64,000 bases of DNA from Streptomyces eurythermus (GTDB lineage: Bacteria; Actinomycetota; Actinomycetes; Streptomycetales; Streptomycetaceae). The stretch is taken from NCBI RefSeq assembly GCF_014649115.1, contig NZ_BMSK01000007.1, positions 248,525 through 312,524 on the forward strand. Reading direction: 5' to 3'. Below, in pieces: positions 6,981 through 15,518 of this stretch (position 1 is its first letter; each line of letters starts with the position of its first letter). The notes beneath the pieces were generated by a model. It had not been told where the DNA came from. It made no database searches and was given only the letters and a program-made list of their open reading frames with translations. Position numbers and translations under genes: made by a program.

Positions 6981-8030
6981 TCACATCAGGCTGAGCTGCA
7001 CCGGTTCCGCCGGGCCGGGGGCCGGCGCGGGCGCGGGTGCGGCCGGGCGGATCCGGCGGGCCCGCCCGGAGCGGGCGGGCCCGATGCCGTACTCCTCGGC
7101 CAGCTCGTGCACCTGACGGGTGATGCGGCGCTGGTACCACCTCGGCGCGTAGGCGCCCTCCGCGTACAGCCGCTCGTAGCGGGGCACCAGGTGCGGGTGG
7201 TGGCGGCCGAGCCAGGTCATGAACCACTCCCGGGCGCCCGGGCGCAGATGCAGCACCAGCGGGGTGACGGAGACCGCCCCGGCCGCCGCGATCGCCCGCA
7301 CGGTCTCCCGCAGCCGCTCGGGGTCGTCGCTCAGGAACGGGATCACCGGCGCCATCAGCACCCCGCAGCCGATGCCGTGCTCGCCGAAGGCGCGGACGAC
7401 CTCCAGCCGGCGCTCGGGCGCGGGCGTGCCCGGTTCCACCGTGCGCCACAGCTCGGTGTCCAGGAAGCCGACGGAGACGGACACGCCCACGTCCGTCACC
7501 CCGGCCGCGCGGACCAGCAGCGGCAGGTCGCGCAGGATCAGGGTGCCCTTGGTGAGGATCGAGAACGGGTTCGCGTGGTCGGTGAGCGCGGAGATGATGC
7601 CCGGCATCAGCCGGTAGCGGCCCTCGGCGCGCTGGTAGCAGTCGACGTTCGTGCCCATCGCCACGTGCTCGCCCCGCCAGCGGCGCGAGCCGAGCTGGCG
7701 GCGCAGCACCTCGGGGGCGTTGACCTTGACCACGATCTGGGTGTCGAAGCCGATGCCCGTGTCCAGGTCCAGATAGCCGTGGGTGGCGCGGGCGAAGCAG
7801 TACACGCACGCGTGCGAGCAGCCCCGGTAGGGATTGACCGTCCACTCGAACGGCATGCGCGAGGCGCCCGGCACCCGGTTGAGCACCGAGCGCGCCCGCA
7901 CCTCGTGGAAGGTGATCCCGCGGAACTCGGGCGTGTCGAACGTCCGGGTGGTCACGGCGTCCGCGCCGAACAGCGCGGTGTCGGCGGCCCGGCCGTGGTC
8001 GCCGTCCTCGGTGAGGTTGTCCCAGCGCAT
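6981..8030 (-). CDS. Rv2578c-family radical SAM protein
   Basis: A 349-aa radical S-adenosylmethionine enzyme. The cluster motif CSHACVYCFA (C-x3-C-x2-C) is near residue 70, inside the typical NPYRGCSHACVYCFAR block, followed by a TIM-barrel with GTNVDCYQ and a C-terminal APRWYQRRI region. The family is related to spore-photolyase-like radical SAM proteins, and no exact reaction is established to my knowledge. Start 8030 is supported by GGAGG 4 nt upstream. The promoter region contains a LexA-type palindrome directly touching the -10 box (8057-8074), which predicts DNA-damage induction and fits a repair role. Confidence 0.9.
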   Translation of the reverse strand: MRWDNLTEDGDHGRAADTALFGADAVTTRTFDTPEFRGITFHEVRARSVLNRVPGASRMPFEWTVNPYRGCSHACVYCFARATHGYLDLDTGIGFDTQIVVKVNAPEVLRRQLGSRRWRGEHVAMGTNVDCYQRAEGRYRLMPGIISALTDHANPFSILTKGTLILRDLPLLVRAAGVTDVGVSVSVGFLDTELWRTVEPGTPAPERRLEVVRAFGEHGIGCGVLMAPVIPFLSDDPERLRETVRAIAAAGAVSVTPLVLHLRPGAREWFMTWLGRHHPHLVPRYERLYAEGAYAPRWYQRRITRQVHELAEEYGIGPARSGRARRIRPAAPAPAPAPGPAEPVQLSLM

Positions 8031-8056
8031 GACGCCTCCTCGGTAGCACTGGGCAC

Positions 8057-8074
8057 AGAATAGAACATGTGTTC
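8057..8074 (-). promoter_or_regulatory. SOS (LexA) box overlapping the radical SAM promoter
   Basis: GAAC-N4-GTTC (8063-8074) matches the core of the actinobacterial SOS box (known consensus TCGAAC-N4-GTTCGA). A -10 hexamer TATTCT (8057-8062, minus strand) follows immediately. This puts the start point near 8050 and gives a leader of about 20 nt with a good ribosome site. LexA bound here would cover the promoter spacer. The divergent SRPBCC gene begins 89 bp to the right and might share this control. Confidence 0.72.
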
Positions 8075-8162
8075 CCATGATCGCCGGGACCCCGATTTGG
8101 GCCGCCGGGTACCGGGGTGGTTGGCTTGCCCCGTACCGGAAGACAGGTCCTGGAGGAACGCA

Positions 8163-8606
8163 ATGGCGCAGGTCGAGGCCACTACCGAGCGGGTCGTCGC
8201 GGCGGACGCGGAGAAGGTGTTCGACGCCCTCGCCGACTACCGCGGCACCCGGCAGAAGCTGCTGCCCGAACACTTCAGCGAGTACGAGGTGCGCGAGGGC
8301 GGCGACGGCGAGGGCACCCTCGTCCACTGGAAGCTCCAGGCCACCAGCAAGCGGGTGCGCGACTGCCTGCTCGAGGTGACCGAGCCCACCGACGGCGAGC
8401 TCGTCGAGAAGGACCGCAACTCCTCCATGGTCACCACCTGGCGCGTCACCCCGGCCGGCGAGAGCCGCTCCCGCGTGGTCGTCACCACCACCTGGCAGGG
8501 CGCCGGCGGCATCGGCGGCTTCTTCGAGCGGACCTTCGCGCCCAAGGGTCTCGGCCGGATCTACGACGCCCTGCTCGCCAACCTCGCCGCCGAGGTCGAG
8601 AAGTAG
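8163..8606 (+). CDS. SRPBCC (START-like) family protein
   Basis: A 147-aa single-domain protein of the polyketide-cyclase/dehydrase SRPBCC superfamily, which forms a deep hydrophobic pocket for lipids or other small molecules. The helix-grip pattern runs the full length, from VEATTERVVAADAEKVFDAL to the long C-terminal helix GRIYDALLANLAAEVEK. The start has GGAGG 6 nt upstream. It is divergent from the SOS-boxed radical SAM gene. The ligand is unknown. A near-perfect inverted repeat lies just past the stop codon (8618-8660). Confidence 0.88.
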   Translation: MAQVEATTERVVAADAEKVFDALADYRGTRQKLLPEHFSEYEVREGGDGEGTLVHWKLQATSKRVRDCLLEVTEPTDGELVEKDRNSSMVTTWRVTPAGESRSRVVVTTTWQGAGGIGGFFERTFAPKGLGRIYDALLANLAAEVEK

Positions 8607-8617
8607 CCCAACCACCC

Positions 8618-8660
8618 ACCGGTGCAAGGGCGTTGACCTCCGGTCGGCCCCTTCACCGGT
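8618..8660. terminator. Inverted repeat after the SRPBCC gene
   Basis: Arms ACCGGTG (8618-8624) and CACCGGT (8654-8660) are extended inward by AAGGG/CCCTT after a one-base bulge, giving a 12-bp stem around a loop of about 19 nt. It could be the terminator of the upstream gene, or an operator for the MFS gene that starts 108 bp further on. Confidence 0.4.
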
Positions 8661-8767
8661 TCGAGTGGATCTCCGGTCCGGGCCGGGCGGAGCCGTAACC
8701 TCAGGCAACCGGTCCCCGTTGTCGCCTCACGCGGGAAACGCGCGAGGCGCAACGAGGGGAGCGGTCC

Positions 8768-11173
8768 GTGGGCGGGACGACACTGGCGCAGCAGGAGCCG
8801 GACGTGGCACCGGCGGCCGGCGAGACGTCCGCGACCGCGCCGCCGCCCCCCGCGCCCGCCGTGCCGCTGACGCCCCGCCGGGTCCGGCTGGTGTTCTCCG
8901 GGCTGATGCTGGCGCTGCTGCTGGCGGCCCTGGACCAGATGATCGTCGCCACCGCCCTGCCCAAGGTCGTCGGCGAACTGCACGGCCTGGACAAGATGTC
9001 CTGGGCCATCACCGCCTACCTGCTCACCTCCACCATCGGCCTGCCCCTGTACGGCAAGCTCGGCGACCTCGTCGGCCGCAAGGGCGTCTTCCAGTTCGCC
9101 ATCGCCGTCTTCGTCGTCGGCTCCGCGCTCGCCGGCCGGGCCGGCAGCATGGACCAGCTGGTCCTCTACCGCGCGCTCCAGGGCGTCGGCGCGGGCGGCC
9201 TCATGATCGGCGTGCAGGCCATCATCGCCGACATCGTGCCGCCCCGGGAACGCGGCCGGTACATGGGACTGATCGGCGCCGTCTTCGGCCTCGCCTCCGT
9301 CGCCGGCCCGCTGCTCGGCGGCTACTTCACCGACCACCTCTCCTGGCGCTGGTGCTTCTACGTCAACGTCCCCTTCGGCCTGGTCACCTTCGCGGTCGTC
9401 ACCGTCGTGCTGAAACTGCCCCGGCCGCCCGTGCGGGCCCGGCTCGACGTGCCCGGCGCCATCCTGCTCGCCGCCGCCTCCACCTGCCTGGTGCTGCTCA
9501 CCAGCTGGGGCGGCACCGAGTACGCCTGGGACTCCCGGCTCATCCTCCTCCTCGGCGCCGGCGCCCTCGTCAGCACCGTCCTCTTCCTGCTCGCCGAGCA
9601 CCTCGCCGCCGAACCCCTCATCCCGCTCCGGCTGTTCCGCGACTCCGTGTTCACCGTCAGCGGCCTGGTCGGCCTGGTCATCGGCGTCGCCCTGTTCGGC
9701 GCCGCCAGCTATCTGCCGACCTTCCTGCAGATGGTCGACGGGGCCAGCGCCACCGAGTCCGGACTGCTGATGCTGCCCATGATGGCCGGGATCGTCGGCG
9801 CCTCCATCATCGGCGGCCACCTCATCAGCCACACCGGCCGCTACCGGATCTACCCCGTGCTCGGCAGCGCCGTCTCCGTCGTCGGCATGTGGCTGCTGTC
9901 CCGGCTCCAGACCGACACGCCCCGGCTGCACTACAGCATCTGGATGGCCGTCCTCGGCACCGGCATCGGCCTGGTCATGCCCGTGCTCGTCCTCGCCGTG
10001 CAGAACTCCGTACGCCCCGCCGACCTCGGCAGCGCCACCAGCGCCAACAACTACTTCCGGCAGATCGGCGGCAGCGTCGGCGCCGCCGTCTTCGGCACCC
10101 TCTTCGCCCAGCGGCTCACCTCCGCGCTCCGCGCCGAGCTGCCCCCAGGCACGGGCACCCGCCTGCCCGCCGCCGACTCGATCACCCCGCAGCTCGTCCA
10201 CGCGCTGCCCCCGGCCCTGCGCGACGCCTACATCCGCGCCTACGCCGACGCGATGCCCCGGGTCTTCCTCTACCTCGTCCCGGTGCTCGCCCTCGGTCTG
10301 CTCATCGCCTGCTTCCTCAAGGAGAAACCCCTGGTGTCCCACCACGCCCCCGCCACCGACCAGGAGACCGCGCCGGTGAACGTCCCGCTCCCGCACGCCC
10401 GTTCGCCGTTCACCGCCGGGATCCCCGTGTGCGGCACGGTGCAGCACCCCGACGGCACCGTGGTGCCCCGCGCGGCGCTCACCCTCATCGACATCGCCGG
10501 GCAGCAGGTCGGCCGGGGCGCCAGCGGCGAGGACGGGCGGTACGCGCTCGGCACGCCCGGCCCCGGCTCCTACGTGCTGATCGCCGCCGCCGGCGGACAC
10601 CAGCCGCAGGCCGTCTCCGTCACCGTCGGCGAACGCCCCGTCGAACTCGACGTCGTCCTCGGCGGCGCCGGACGCCTGGCCGGCAGCGTGCTCACCGCCG
10701 ACGGCAGCCCCGTCCGGGACGCCACCGTCACCCTCACCAACGTGCACGGCGAGGTCGTCGCCACCACCCGCAGCGGCCGCGAGGGCGGCTACGTCATCAC
10801 CGAGCTGGTGGCCGGCGAGTACACCCTCGCCGCCAGCGCCCCCGCCTTCCGGCCCGCCGCGCTCCCGGTCACCGTGCAGGCCTCCCGCGAGACCCGGCAG
10901 GACGTCGAGCTCGCGGGCGGCGCCGTACTGCGCGGCACCGTCCGGGCCGGCGGCGGACGCCCCGTGGAGGAGGCCCGGGTGACCCTGCTCGACGCCGCCG
11001 GCAACGTCGTCGACACCCTGACCACCGGAGCCGACGGAACGTTCCGGTTCGTGGACCTCTCCTCCGGCGAGTACACCGTCATCGCCGCGGGCTACCCGCC
11101 GGTCGCCACCGTGCTCCAGGTCGCGGGGGGCGGACGCACCGAGCGCGACCTCCAGTTGGGGCACGAGGACTGA
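8768..11173 (+). CDS. DHA2-type MFS exporter fused to three Ig-like (carboxypeptidase-regulatory) domains
   Basis: An 801-aa membrane protein. Residues about 40-520 are a 14-helix DHA2/EmrB-type drug:H+ antiporter, with the motif-A loop GKLGDLVGRKG after helix 2 and the motif-C type segment GLASVAGPLLGG near residue 180. Residues about 555-800 hold three repeats of a carboxypeptidase-regulatory/CnaB-like beta-sandwich, each with a GxYxxxxLxxGxYxxxxxAxGY-type core (for example YVITELVAGEYTLAASA). Plain DHA2 exporters stop near 500 residues, so the tail adds about 280. Its side of the membrane is unknown. The GTG start is preceded by GAGGGGAG. Substrate unknown. Confidence 0.9.
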   Translation: MGGTTLAQQEPDVAPAAGETSATAPPPPAPAVPLTPRRVRLVFSGLMLALLLAALDQMIVATALPKVVGELHGLDKMSWAITAYLLTSTIGLPLYGKLGDLVGRKGVFQFAIAVFVVGSALAGRAGSMDQLVLYRALQGVGAGGLMIGVQAIIADIVPPRERGRYMGLIGAVFGLASVAGPLLGGYFTDHLSWRWCFYVNVPFGLVTFAVVTVVLKLPRPPVRARLDVPGAILLAAASTCLVLLTSWGGTEYAWDSRLILLLGAGALVSTVLFLLAEHLAAEPLIPLRLFRDSVFTVSGLVGLVIGVALFGAASYLPTFLQMVDGASATESGLLMLPMMAGIVGASIIGGHLISHTGRYRIYPVLGSAVSVVGMWLLSRLQTDTPRLHYSIWMAVLGTGIGLVMPVLVLAVQNSVRPADLGSATSANNYFRQIGGSVGAAVFGTLFAQRLTSALRAELPPGTGTRLPAADSITPQLVHALPPALRDAYIRAYADAMPRVFLYLVPVLALGLLIACFLKEKPLVSHHAPATDQETAPVNVPLPHARSPFTAGIPVCGTVQHPDGTVVPRAALTLIDIAGQQVGRGASGEDGRYALGTPGPGSYVLIAAAGGHQPQAVSVTVGERPVELDVVLGGAGRLAGSVLTADGSPVRDATVTLTNVHGEVVATTRSGREGGYVITELVAGEYTLAASAPAFRPAALPVTVQASRETRQDVELAGGAVLRGTVRAGGGRPVEEARVTLLDAAGNVVDTLTTGADGTFRFVDLSSGEYTVIAAGYPPVATVLQVAGGGRTERDLQLGHED

Positions 11174-11328
11174 CCGGGGGGCGCACGCAGCGCGCCGGGC
11201 CGTGCGCCGGTGCATCCGGTGCACCCAATTCCAGGATTGCCACACATCGCGACCGGCGGCCGCCTTACCGTAGTGGCGGGCGGCACAGATCGTTTTGCGG
11301 ACAGCCGTGGGGAGAAAGGGCCTGGGCC

Positions 11329-13791
11329 ATGGACCGTGGCAACGAGCGGGACGCGCCCGCCGGGCGCGGCGTCGGCGACACCGCGGCGGGCCGTGTCCCG
11401 CTGGCCGTGGTCGTCGTCGACCGCGCCGGTCTGGTGTCCCACTGGAGCAGCGGTGCGCGGCGTTTGTTCGGCATCGGCCGGGAGGAGGCCGTGGGCCGGC
11501 CCGCGGCCGATCTGCTGCCCGTCTCCGGCGCCCTCCACGACGACACGGACGACCCGCACGGCGGTCCCGCGTCGTACGACGGATCCGGCCCCGACCTCGA
11601 GGCATCCCTCGACGGGCAGAACGGCTTTCCCCAGGCCGGCTGCGCCCGGCTCTGCCCGCACCCGGAGGGTCCCGGCGCCGAGGACCGGATCGACGTGCTG
11701 TGGTGGGCCTACCCGCTGGTCGGCCCGGACCCGTCCCGGCTGCTGGTGCTCGTCGCCGACGCCACCCGGCTGCGCGCCGAACGCGGCCACGACGACGCGA
11801 CCGCCGAACGCATCACGCCCGGCTTCGCCCGCCACACCGAACTGCCCGCCGCCGAGGACCTCGAACGGCGCCTGCCCGACATCCTGCCCAACATGGGCCC
11901 GGGCCTGAGCGCCCGCATCGTCTCCCAGGTCCTCGAACTCGGCTACCCCATCCTGGAGTTCAGCCAGTACGAACGGGTGCCCGTGACCCCGTACTGGGGC
12001 GTGCCCCGCCGCCCCGGCCGCAGGACCGCCGAAGCCGTGCCCGGGCCCGTGGCGGCCGGGCACCGGCCCGTGGCCGCCGCGGTCCCGGCCGGCGCCGAGC
12101 AGGACCTGGAGTACGCCGCCGTCCGCGAGCGGCTGGAGTTCCTGAACGAGGTCAGCTCCCGCATCGGCTCCTCCCTGGACCTCGGCGAGACCATCCGCGA
12201 GGTCACCAGCGCCGCCGTACCCCGGTTCGCGGACTTCGCCGGCACCCACCTGCGCGCCGCGGTACTGGCCGGCGAGGGCTTCCCGGACGGCCCGCCGGAC
12301 GCCAGCACCGTGATGTTCCGCGTCTGGGTCGAGCACAACGACGAACCCGGCCGCTGGGACGACACCGTGCCCGTCGGCGAGGCCTTCGCCTTCCCCGAGC
12401 ACACCCCCTTCTACAAGTGCATGGTCACCGGCGAGCCCGTGCTCGTCCCACGGGTCACCGACGAGCTGTCCGAGCGGATCTCCGGCGAGTTCGAGAAGCG
12501 CGACCTCAGGCCGCTCATCCGCGGCCGGTCGCTGCTGATCGTCCCGCTCAAGGCACGCAATGTCGTCCTCGGCTTCATGGTGCTGATGCGCCGCCCCGAC
12601 CGGCCGCAGTTCGACGACATGGACCGCACCACCGGCGCCGAACTCGCCGCCCGCGCGGGCCTCGTGCTGGACAACGCGCGCATGTACACGTACCAGGAGA
12701 ACGTCGCCGACACCCTCCAGGACAGCATGCTGCCGCAGATCACCCCGCGGATGGCCGGCTGTGACGTCGCCACCCGCTATCTGCCCGGCACCCGGCTCGG
12801 CAGGATCGGCGGCGACTGGTTCGACACCATCAAACTGCCCGGCTCCCGCACCGCCCTGGTGGTCGGCGACGTCATGGGCCACGGGCTGAACTCGGCCGCG
12901 ATGATGGGCCAGTTGCGCACCGCCGTGCAGACCATGGCCGCCATGGAGACCCCACCCGCCCAGCTCCTGCGCAACCTGGACGACCTGGCCCGCCGGCTCG
13001 GCGACACCTACCTCGCCACCTGCCTGTACGCGGTCTACGACCCGATCCGCGGCGAGCTGACCCTCGCCAACGCCGGCCACATCCCGCCCGTGCTGGTGCG
13101 CGCCGAGGACGGCGGCAGCAGGCTCCTCGACCTGCCCACCGGAGCCCCGATCGGCGTCGGCGGCGTCCCGTTCGAGGCCGTCCGGGTCAGGGTGGCGCCC
13201 GGCGACCGGCTGGTGCTGTGCACGGACGGCCTGGTCGAGGTGCGCGGCTCCGACATCGGCGAGGGCCTGGCCGCGCTCTGCGAGTCCGCCGCCCACCCCG
13301 CCGCCTCGATGGACGACGCCTGCGACACCATCATCCGCGCGCTGAACACCCGCGGCGGACGCAAGGACGACGTCGCCCTGCTCATGGCGCGCCTCAACGG
13401 CATCCCGGACGACCACGTCGCCGAGTGGCGGCTGGAGCCCGTACCGGCCGAGGTGCCCCGGGCCCGCCGCCTGGTGCGCGGGCAACTGCTGGACTGGGGC
13501 CTGCCGCAGGCCGTGGAGACCGCCGAACTGCTGGTCAGCGAGGTCGTCACCAACGCCGTGCTGCACGCCGGGAGCGACCGGATCGGCCTGCGGATCGTAC
13601 GCACCGACGCGCTGCTGTTCGAGGTCACCGACGATGAACCCGCCCTGCCCGCCCTGCTCAGCACCGGCCCCGAGGACGAGTCCGGCCGCGGACTGCGCGT
13701 GGTCAGCCGGCTGGCCCGGGAGTGGGGCGCCAGCGCCACCGGGCACCGCAAGACCGTCTGGTTCGAACAGGCCCTCACCCCCGGCCGCTGA
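11329..13791 (+). CDS. PAS-GAF-SpoIIE phosphatase-HATPase regulatory protein
   Basis: An 820-aa multidomain switch protein. Domains in order are a PAS-like sensor (about 20-80, VVVVDRAGLVSHWSSGA), a GAF domain (about 265-455), a PP2C/SpoIIE phosphatase (about 475-685, with GGDWFD, VGDVMGHG and CTDGLVEVR metal motifs and GRKDDVALL), and a C-terminal histidine-kinase-like ATPase (about 705-820, N-box SEVVTNAVLHAG, glycine box SGRGLRVVSRLA). Such proteins set the phosphorylation state of anti-anti-sigma factors and can also act as anti-sigma kinases, so they control sigma-B-type regulons in Streptomyces. No transmembrane segment is seen. The start has AAAGGG upstream. The partner proteins are not in this window. 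Confidence 0.92.
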   Translation: MDRGNERDAPAGRGVGDTAAGRVPLAVVVVDRAGLVSHWSSGARRLFGIGREEAVGRPAADLLPVSGALHDDTDDPHGGPASYDGSGPDLEASLDGQNGFPQAGCARLCPHPEGPGAEDRIDVLWWAYPLVGPDPSRLLVLVADATRLRAERGHDDATAERITPGFARHTELPAAEDLERRLPDILPNMGPGLSARIVSQVLELGYPILEFSQYERVPVTPYWGVPRRPGRRTAEAVPGPVAAGHRPVAAAVPAGAEQDLEYAAVRERLEFLNEVSSRIGSSLDLGETIREVTSAAVPRFADFAGTHLRAAVLAGEGFPDGPPDASTVMFRVWVEHNDEPGRWDDTVPVGEAFAFPEHTPFYKCMVTGEPVLVPRVTDELSERISGEFEKRDLRPLIRGRSLLIVPLKARNVVLGFMVLMRRPDRPQFDDMDRTTGAELAARAGLVLDNARMYTYQENVADTLQDSMLPQITPRMAGCDVATRYLPGTRLGRIGGDWFDTIKLPGSRTALVVGDVMGHGLNSAAMMGQLRTAVQTMAAMETPPAQLLRNLDDLARRLGDTYLATCLYAVYDPIRGELTLANAGHIPPVLVRAEDGGSRLLDLPTGAPIGVGGVPFEAVRVRVAPGDRLVLCTDGLVEVRGSDIGEGLAALCESAAHPAASMDDACDTIIRALNTRGGRKDDVALLMARLNGIPDDHVAEWRLEPVPAEVPRARRLVRGQLLDWGLPQAVETAELLVSEVVTNAVLHAGSDRIGLRIVRTDALLFEVTDDEPALPALLSTGPEDESGRGLRVVSRLAREWGASATGHRKTVWFEQALTPGR

Positions 13792-13894
13792 CCCGCCGGG
13801 CCGCACCCCGCCGGGGAACCGTGCCGCGCGACCCTTGCCCCGCGCCGGTCCGCCGCGATATCCCGATCACGGAACCGACCCGTGGGGAGACCGC

Positions 13895-14614
13895 ATGAAC
13901 ATATCGGACACCTATCGCGACGCGTGGGAGAGCTACTGGAGCGAGACCTCCGGTGCCCGGGGGGAGGCGATATGGGACTGCGATCCCGCGCTGAGCGCCG
14001 CACCGCACAGCGAACTCCTCCTGCCGCACGCCGACCCGGGCCGTACGATCGTCGACCTCGGCTGCGGCAACGGCACCCAGACCCGCTATCTGGCCACCCG
14101 GTTCGCCCGTGCCGTGGGCGTCGACCTCTCGCACGCGGCCGTCGAACACGCCCGCCGCGCCGCGGGCGACGCCCCCGTGGAGTTCCAGCAGCTCGACCTC
14201 ACCGACACCGGCGCCGTCCGCGCGCTGCACCGGCGGCTCGGCGACAGCCACGTCTACATGCGGGCCGTCATCCACCAGAGCGAACCGGCCGCGCGCCCCG
14301 CGGTGGCCGCCGCCGTCGCCGAGATCATCGGCACCGAGGGCCGTGCCTTCGTGGTCGAGCTGACCTCCGCCTCCCGGGATGTCCTCAGCCGCGCCGCCGC
14401 CGGTCCGGCGGGCCCGCCGCCCAAGCTCCGCCGCGTCTTCCACCACGGCCTCAAGCCCGCCGCTGCCCCCGACGAGGAGATCCCGCGCCTGCTCGCCGAG
14501 GCCGGCCTCACCGTCCTGGCCGACGGCGAGACCGCCCTGCCGCAGACCGAGTACCTCTCCGACGGCACCCGCATCGACCTGCCGGCCCGCTGGTTCGTCC
14601 TCGCCCGGGCCTGA
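13895..14614 (+). CDS. SAM-dependent class I methyltransferase
   Basis: A 239-aa cytosolic methyltransferase. The SAM-binding motif I is IVDLGCGNGTQTRYLA around residue 50, the acidic motif II residue follows in AVGVDLS, and QQLDLTD gives the third motif. The rest is a Rossmann-like methyltransferase core with a short cap; the acceptor substrate cannot be deduced. Start 13895 has GGGGAG 5 nt upstream, so the longer upstream frame is not used. It follows the SpoIIE-type gene by about 100 bp on the same strand and precedes the peptidase operon, without clear functional linkage to either. Confidence 0.87.
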   Translation: MNISDTYRDAWESYWSETSGARGEAIWDCDPALSAAPHSELLLPHADPGRTIVDLGCGNGTQTRYLATRFARAVGVDLSHAAVEHARRAAGDAPVEFQQLDLTDTGAVRALHRRLGDSHVYMRAVIHQSEPAARPAVAAAVAEIIGTEGRAFVVELTSASRDVLSRAAAGPAGPPPKLRRVFHHGLKPAAAPDEEIPRLLAEAGLTVLADGETALPQTEYLSDGTRIDLPARWFVLARA

Positions 14615-14684
14615 CCGGACTCGGGCACCGCGTTCCCCGCCGGGTCGTGGCCAGGGGGCGGCCCGGCGCGTAACGTGACACGGC

Positions 14685-15518
14685 ATGAAGATCCTCATCA
14701 GTGCCGACATGGAGGGGGCCACGGGCGTCACCTGGCCCGCCGACGTGCTGCCGGGGACGCCGCAGTGGGAGCGGTGCCGTTCGATGTTCACCTCGGACGT
14801 GAACGCCGCCGCGGAGGGCTTCTTCGACGGCGGCGCCGACCGGGTGCTGGTCAACGAGGCCCACTGGACCATGCGCAACCTGCTGCTGGAACGGCTCGAC
14901 GAGCGGGTGGAGATGCTCACCGGCCGGCACAAGGCGCTGTCGATGGTGGAGGGCGTCCAGCACGGCGACGTCGACGGCATCGCCTTCGTCGGCTACCACG
15001 CCGGCGCCGGCATGGAGGGCGTCCTCGCCCACACCTACCTCGCCAACCAGATCACCGGGGTGTGGCTGAACGGCGTCCGCGCCAGCGAGGGTCTGCTCAA
15101 CGCCCACGTCGTCGCCGAGTACGGCGTCCCGGTCGTCCTCGTCACCGGTGACGACGTGGCCTGCGAGGACGCCCTCGGGTACGCGCCCGAGGCACCGAAG
15201 GTGGCCGTCAAGGACCATGTGTCCCGGTACGCGGCCGTGTGCCGGACCCCGGCCCGGACCGCCGCCGACATCCGCGCCGCCGCCAAGGACGCCGCCCGGC
15301 TGGCGGTCCGTCACGAACCCGCCGAGGCCGGGCCGTTCACGGTCGCCGTCGAGTTCGACGCCGAGCACCTCGCCCAGGCCGTCACCGTCGTCCCCGGCGT
15401 GGCGCGGACCGGCGAGCGGAAGGTGGCGTACACCAGCGCCACCATGTACGAGGGCATCAGGACGTTCAAGGCGGTCACCACGATCGCCTCCGCCGCCGTG
15501 GAGGAGCAGTATGGCTGA
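14685..15518 (+). CDS. M55-family D-aminopeptidase (DppA-like)
   Basis: A 277-aa zinc peptidase of family M55, which in Bacillus (DppA) releases N-terminal D-amino acids such as D-Ala from peptides. The metal ligands fit: D and E in ISADMEGATG (residues 8 and 10), H in VNEAHW near 60 and H in VGYHAGAG near 104. The nucleophile region YTSATMYEGI is near the C terminus. A -10-like TAACGT lies 8 nt before the ATG, so the transcript may be almost leaderless. Its last 8 bases overlap the M20 peptidase gene. It leads a four-peptidase operon (M55, M20, S9, S66), which suggests turnover of peptides containing D-amino acids. Confidence 0.93.
   Translation: MKILISADMEGATGVTWPADVLPGTPQWERCRSMFTSDVNAAAEGFFDGGADRVLVNEAHWTMRNLLLERLDERVEMLTGRHKALSMVEGVQHGDVDGIAFVGYHAGAGMEGVLAHTYLANQITGVWLNGVRASEGLLNAHVVAEYGVPVVLVTGDDVACEDALGYAPEAPKVAVKDHVSRYAAVCRTPARTAADIRAAAKDAARLAVRHEPAEAGPFTVAVEFDAEHLAQAVTVVPGVARTGERKVAYTSATMYEGIRTFKAVTTIASAAVEEQYG

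Noticed and set aside
5191..8163. A 990-codon minus-strand open frame covering the S33 peptidase and radical SAM genes in another frame
   Set aside because: It is out of frame with both recognised genes, and its translation is Arg/Gly/Pro-rich without motifs.
8561..11605. A 1,014-codon minus-strand open frame opposite the MFS and SpoIIE genes
   Set aside because: Both plus-strand genes have complete domain sets; the minus translation is low-complexity Gly/Asp/Glu sequence typical of antisense frames in high-GC DNA.
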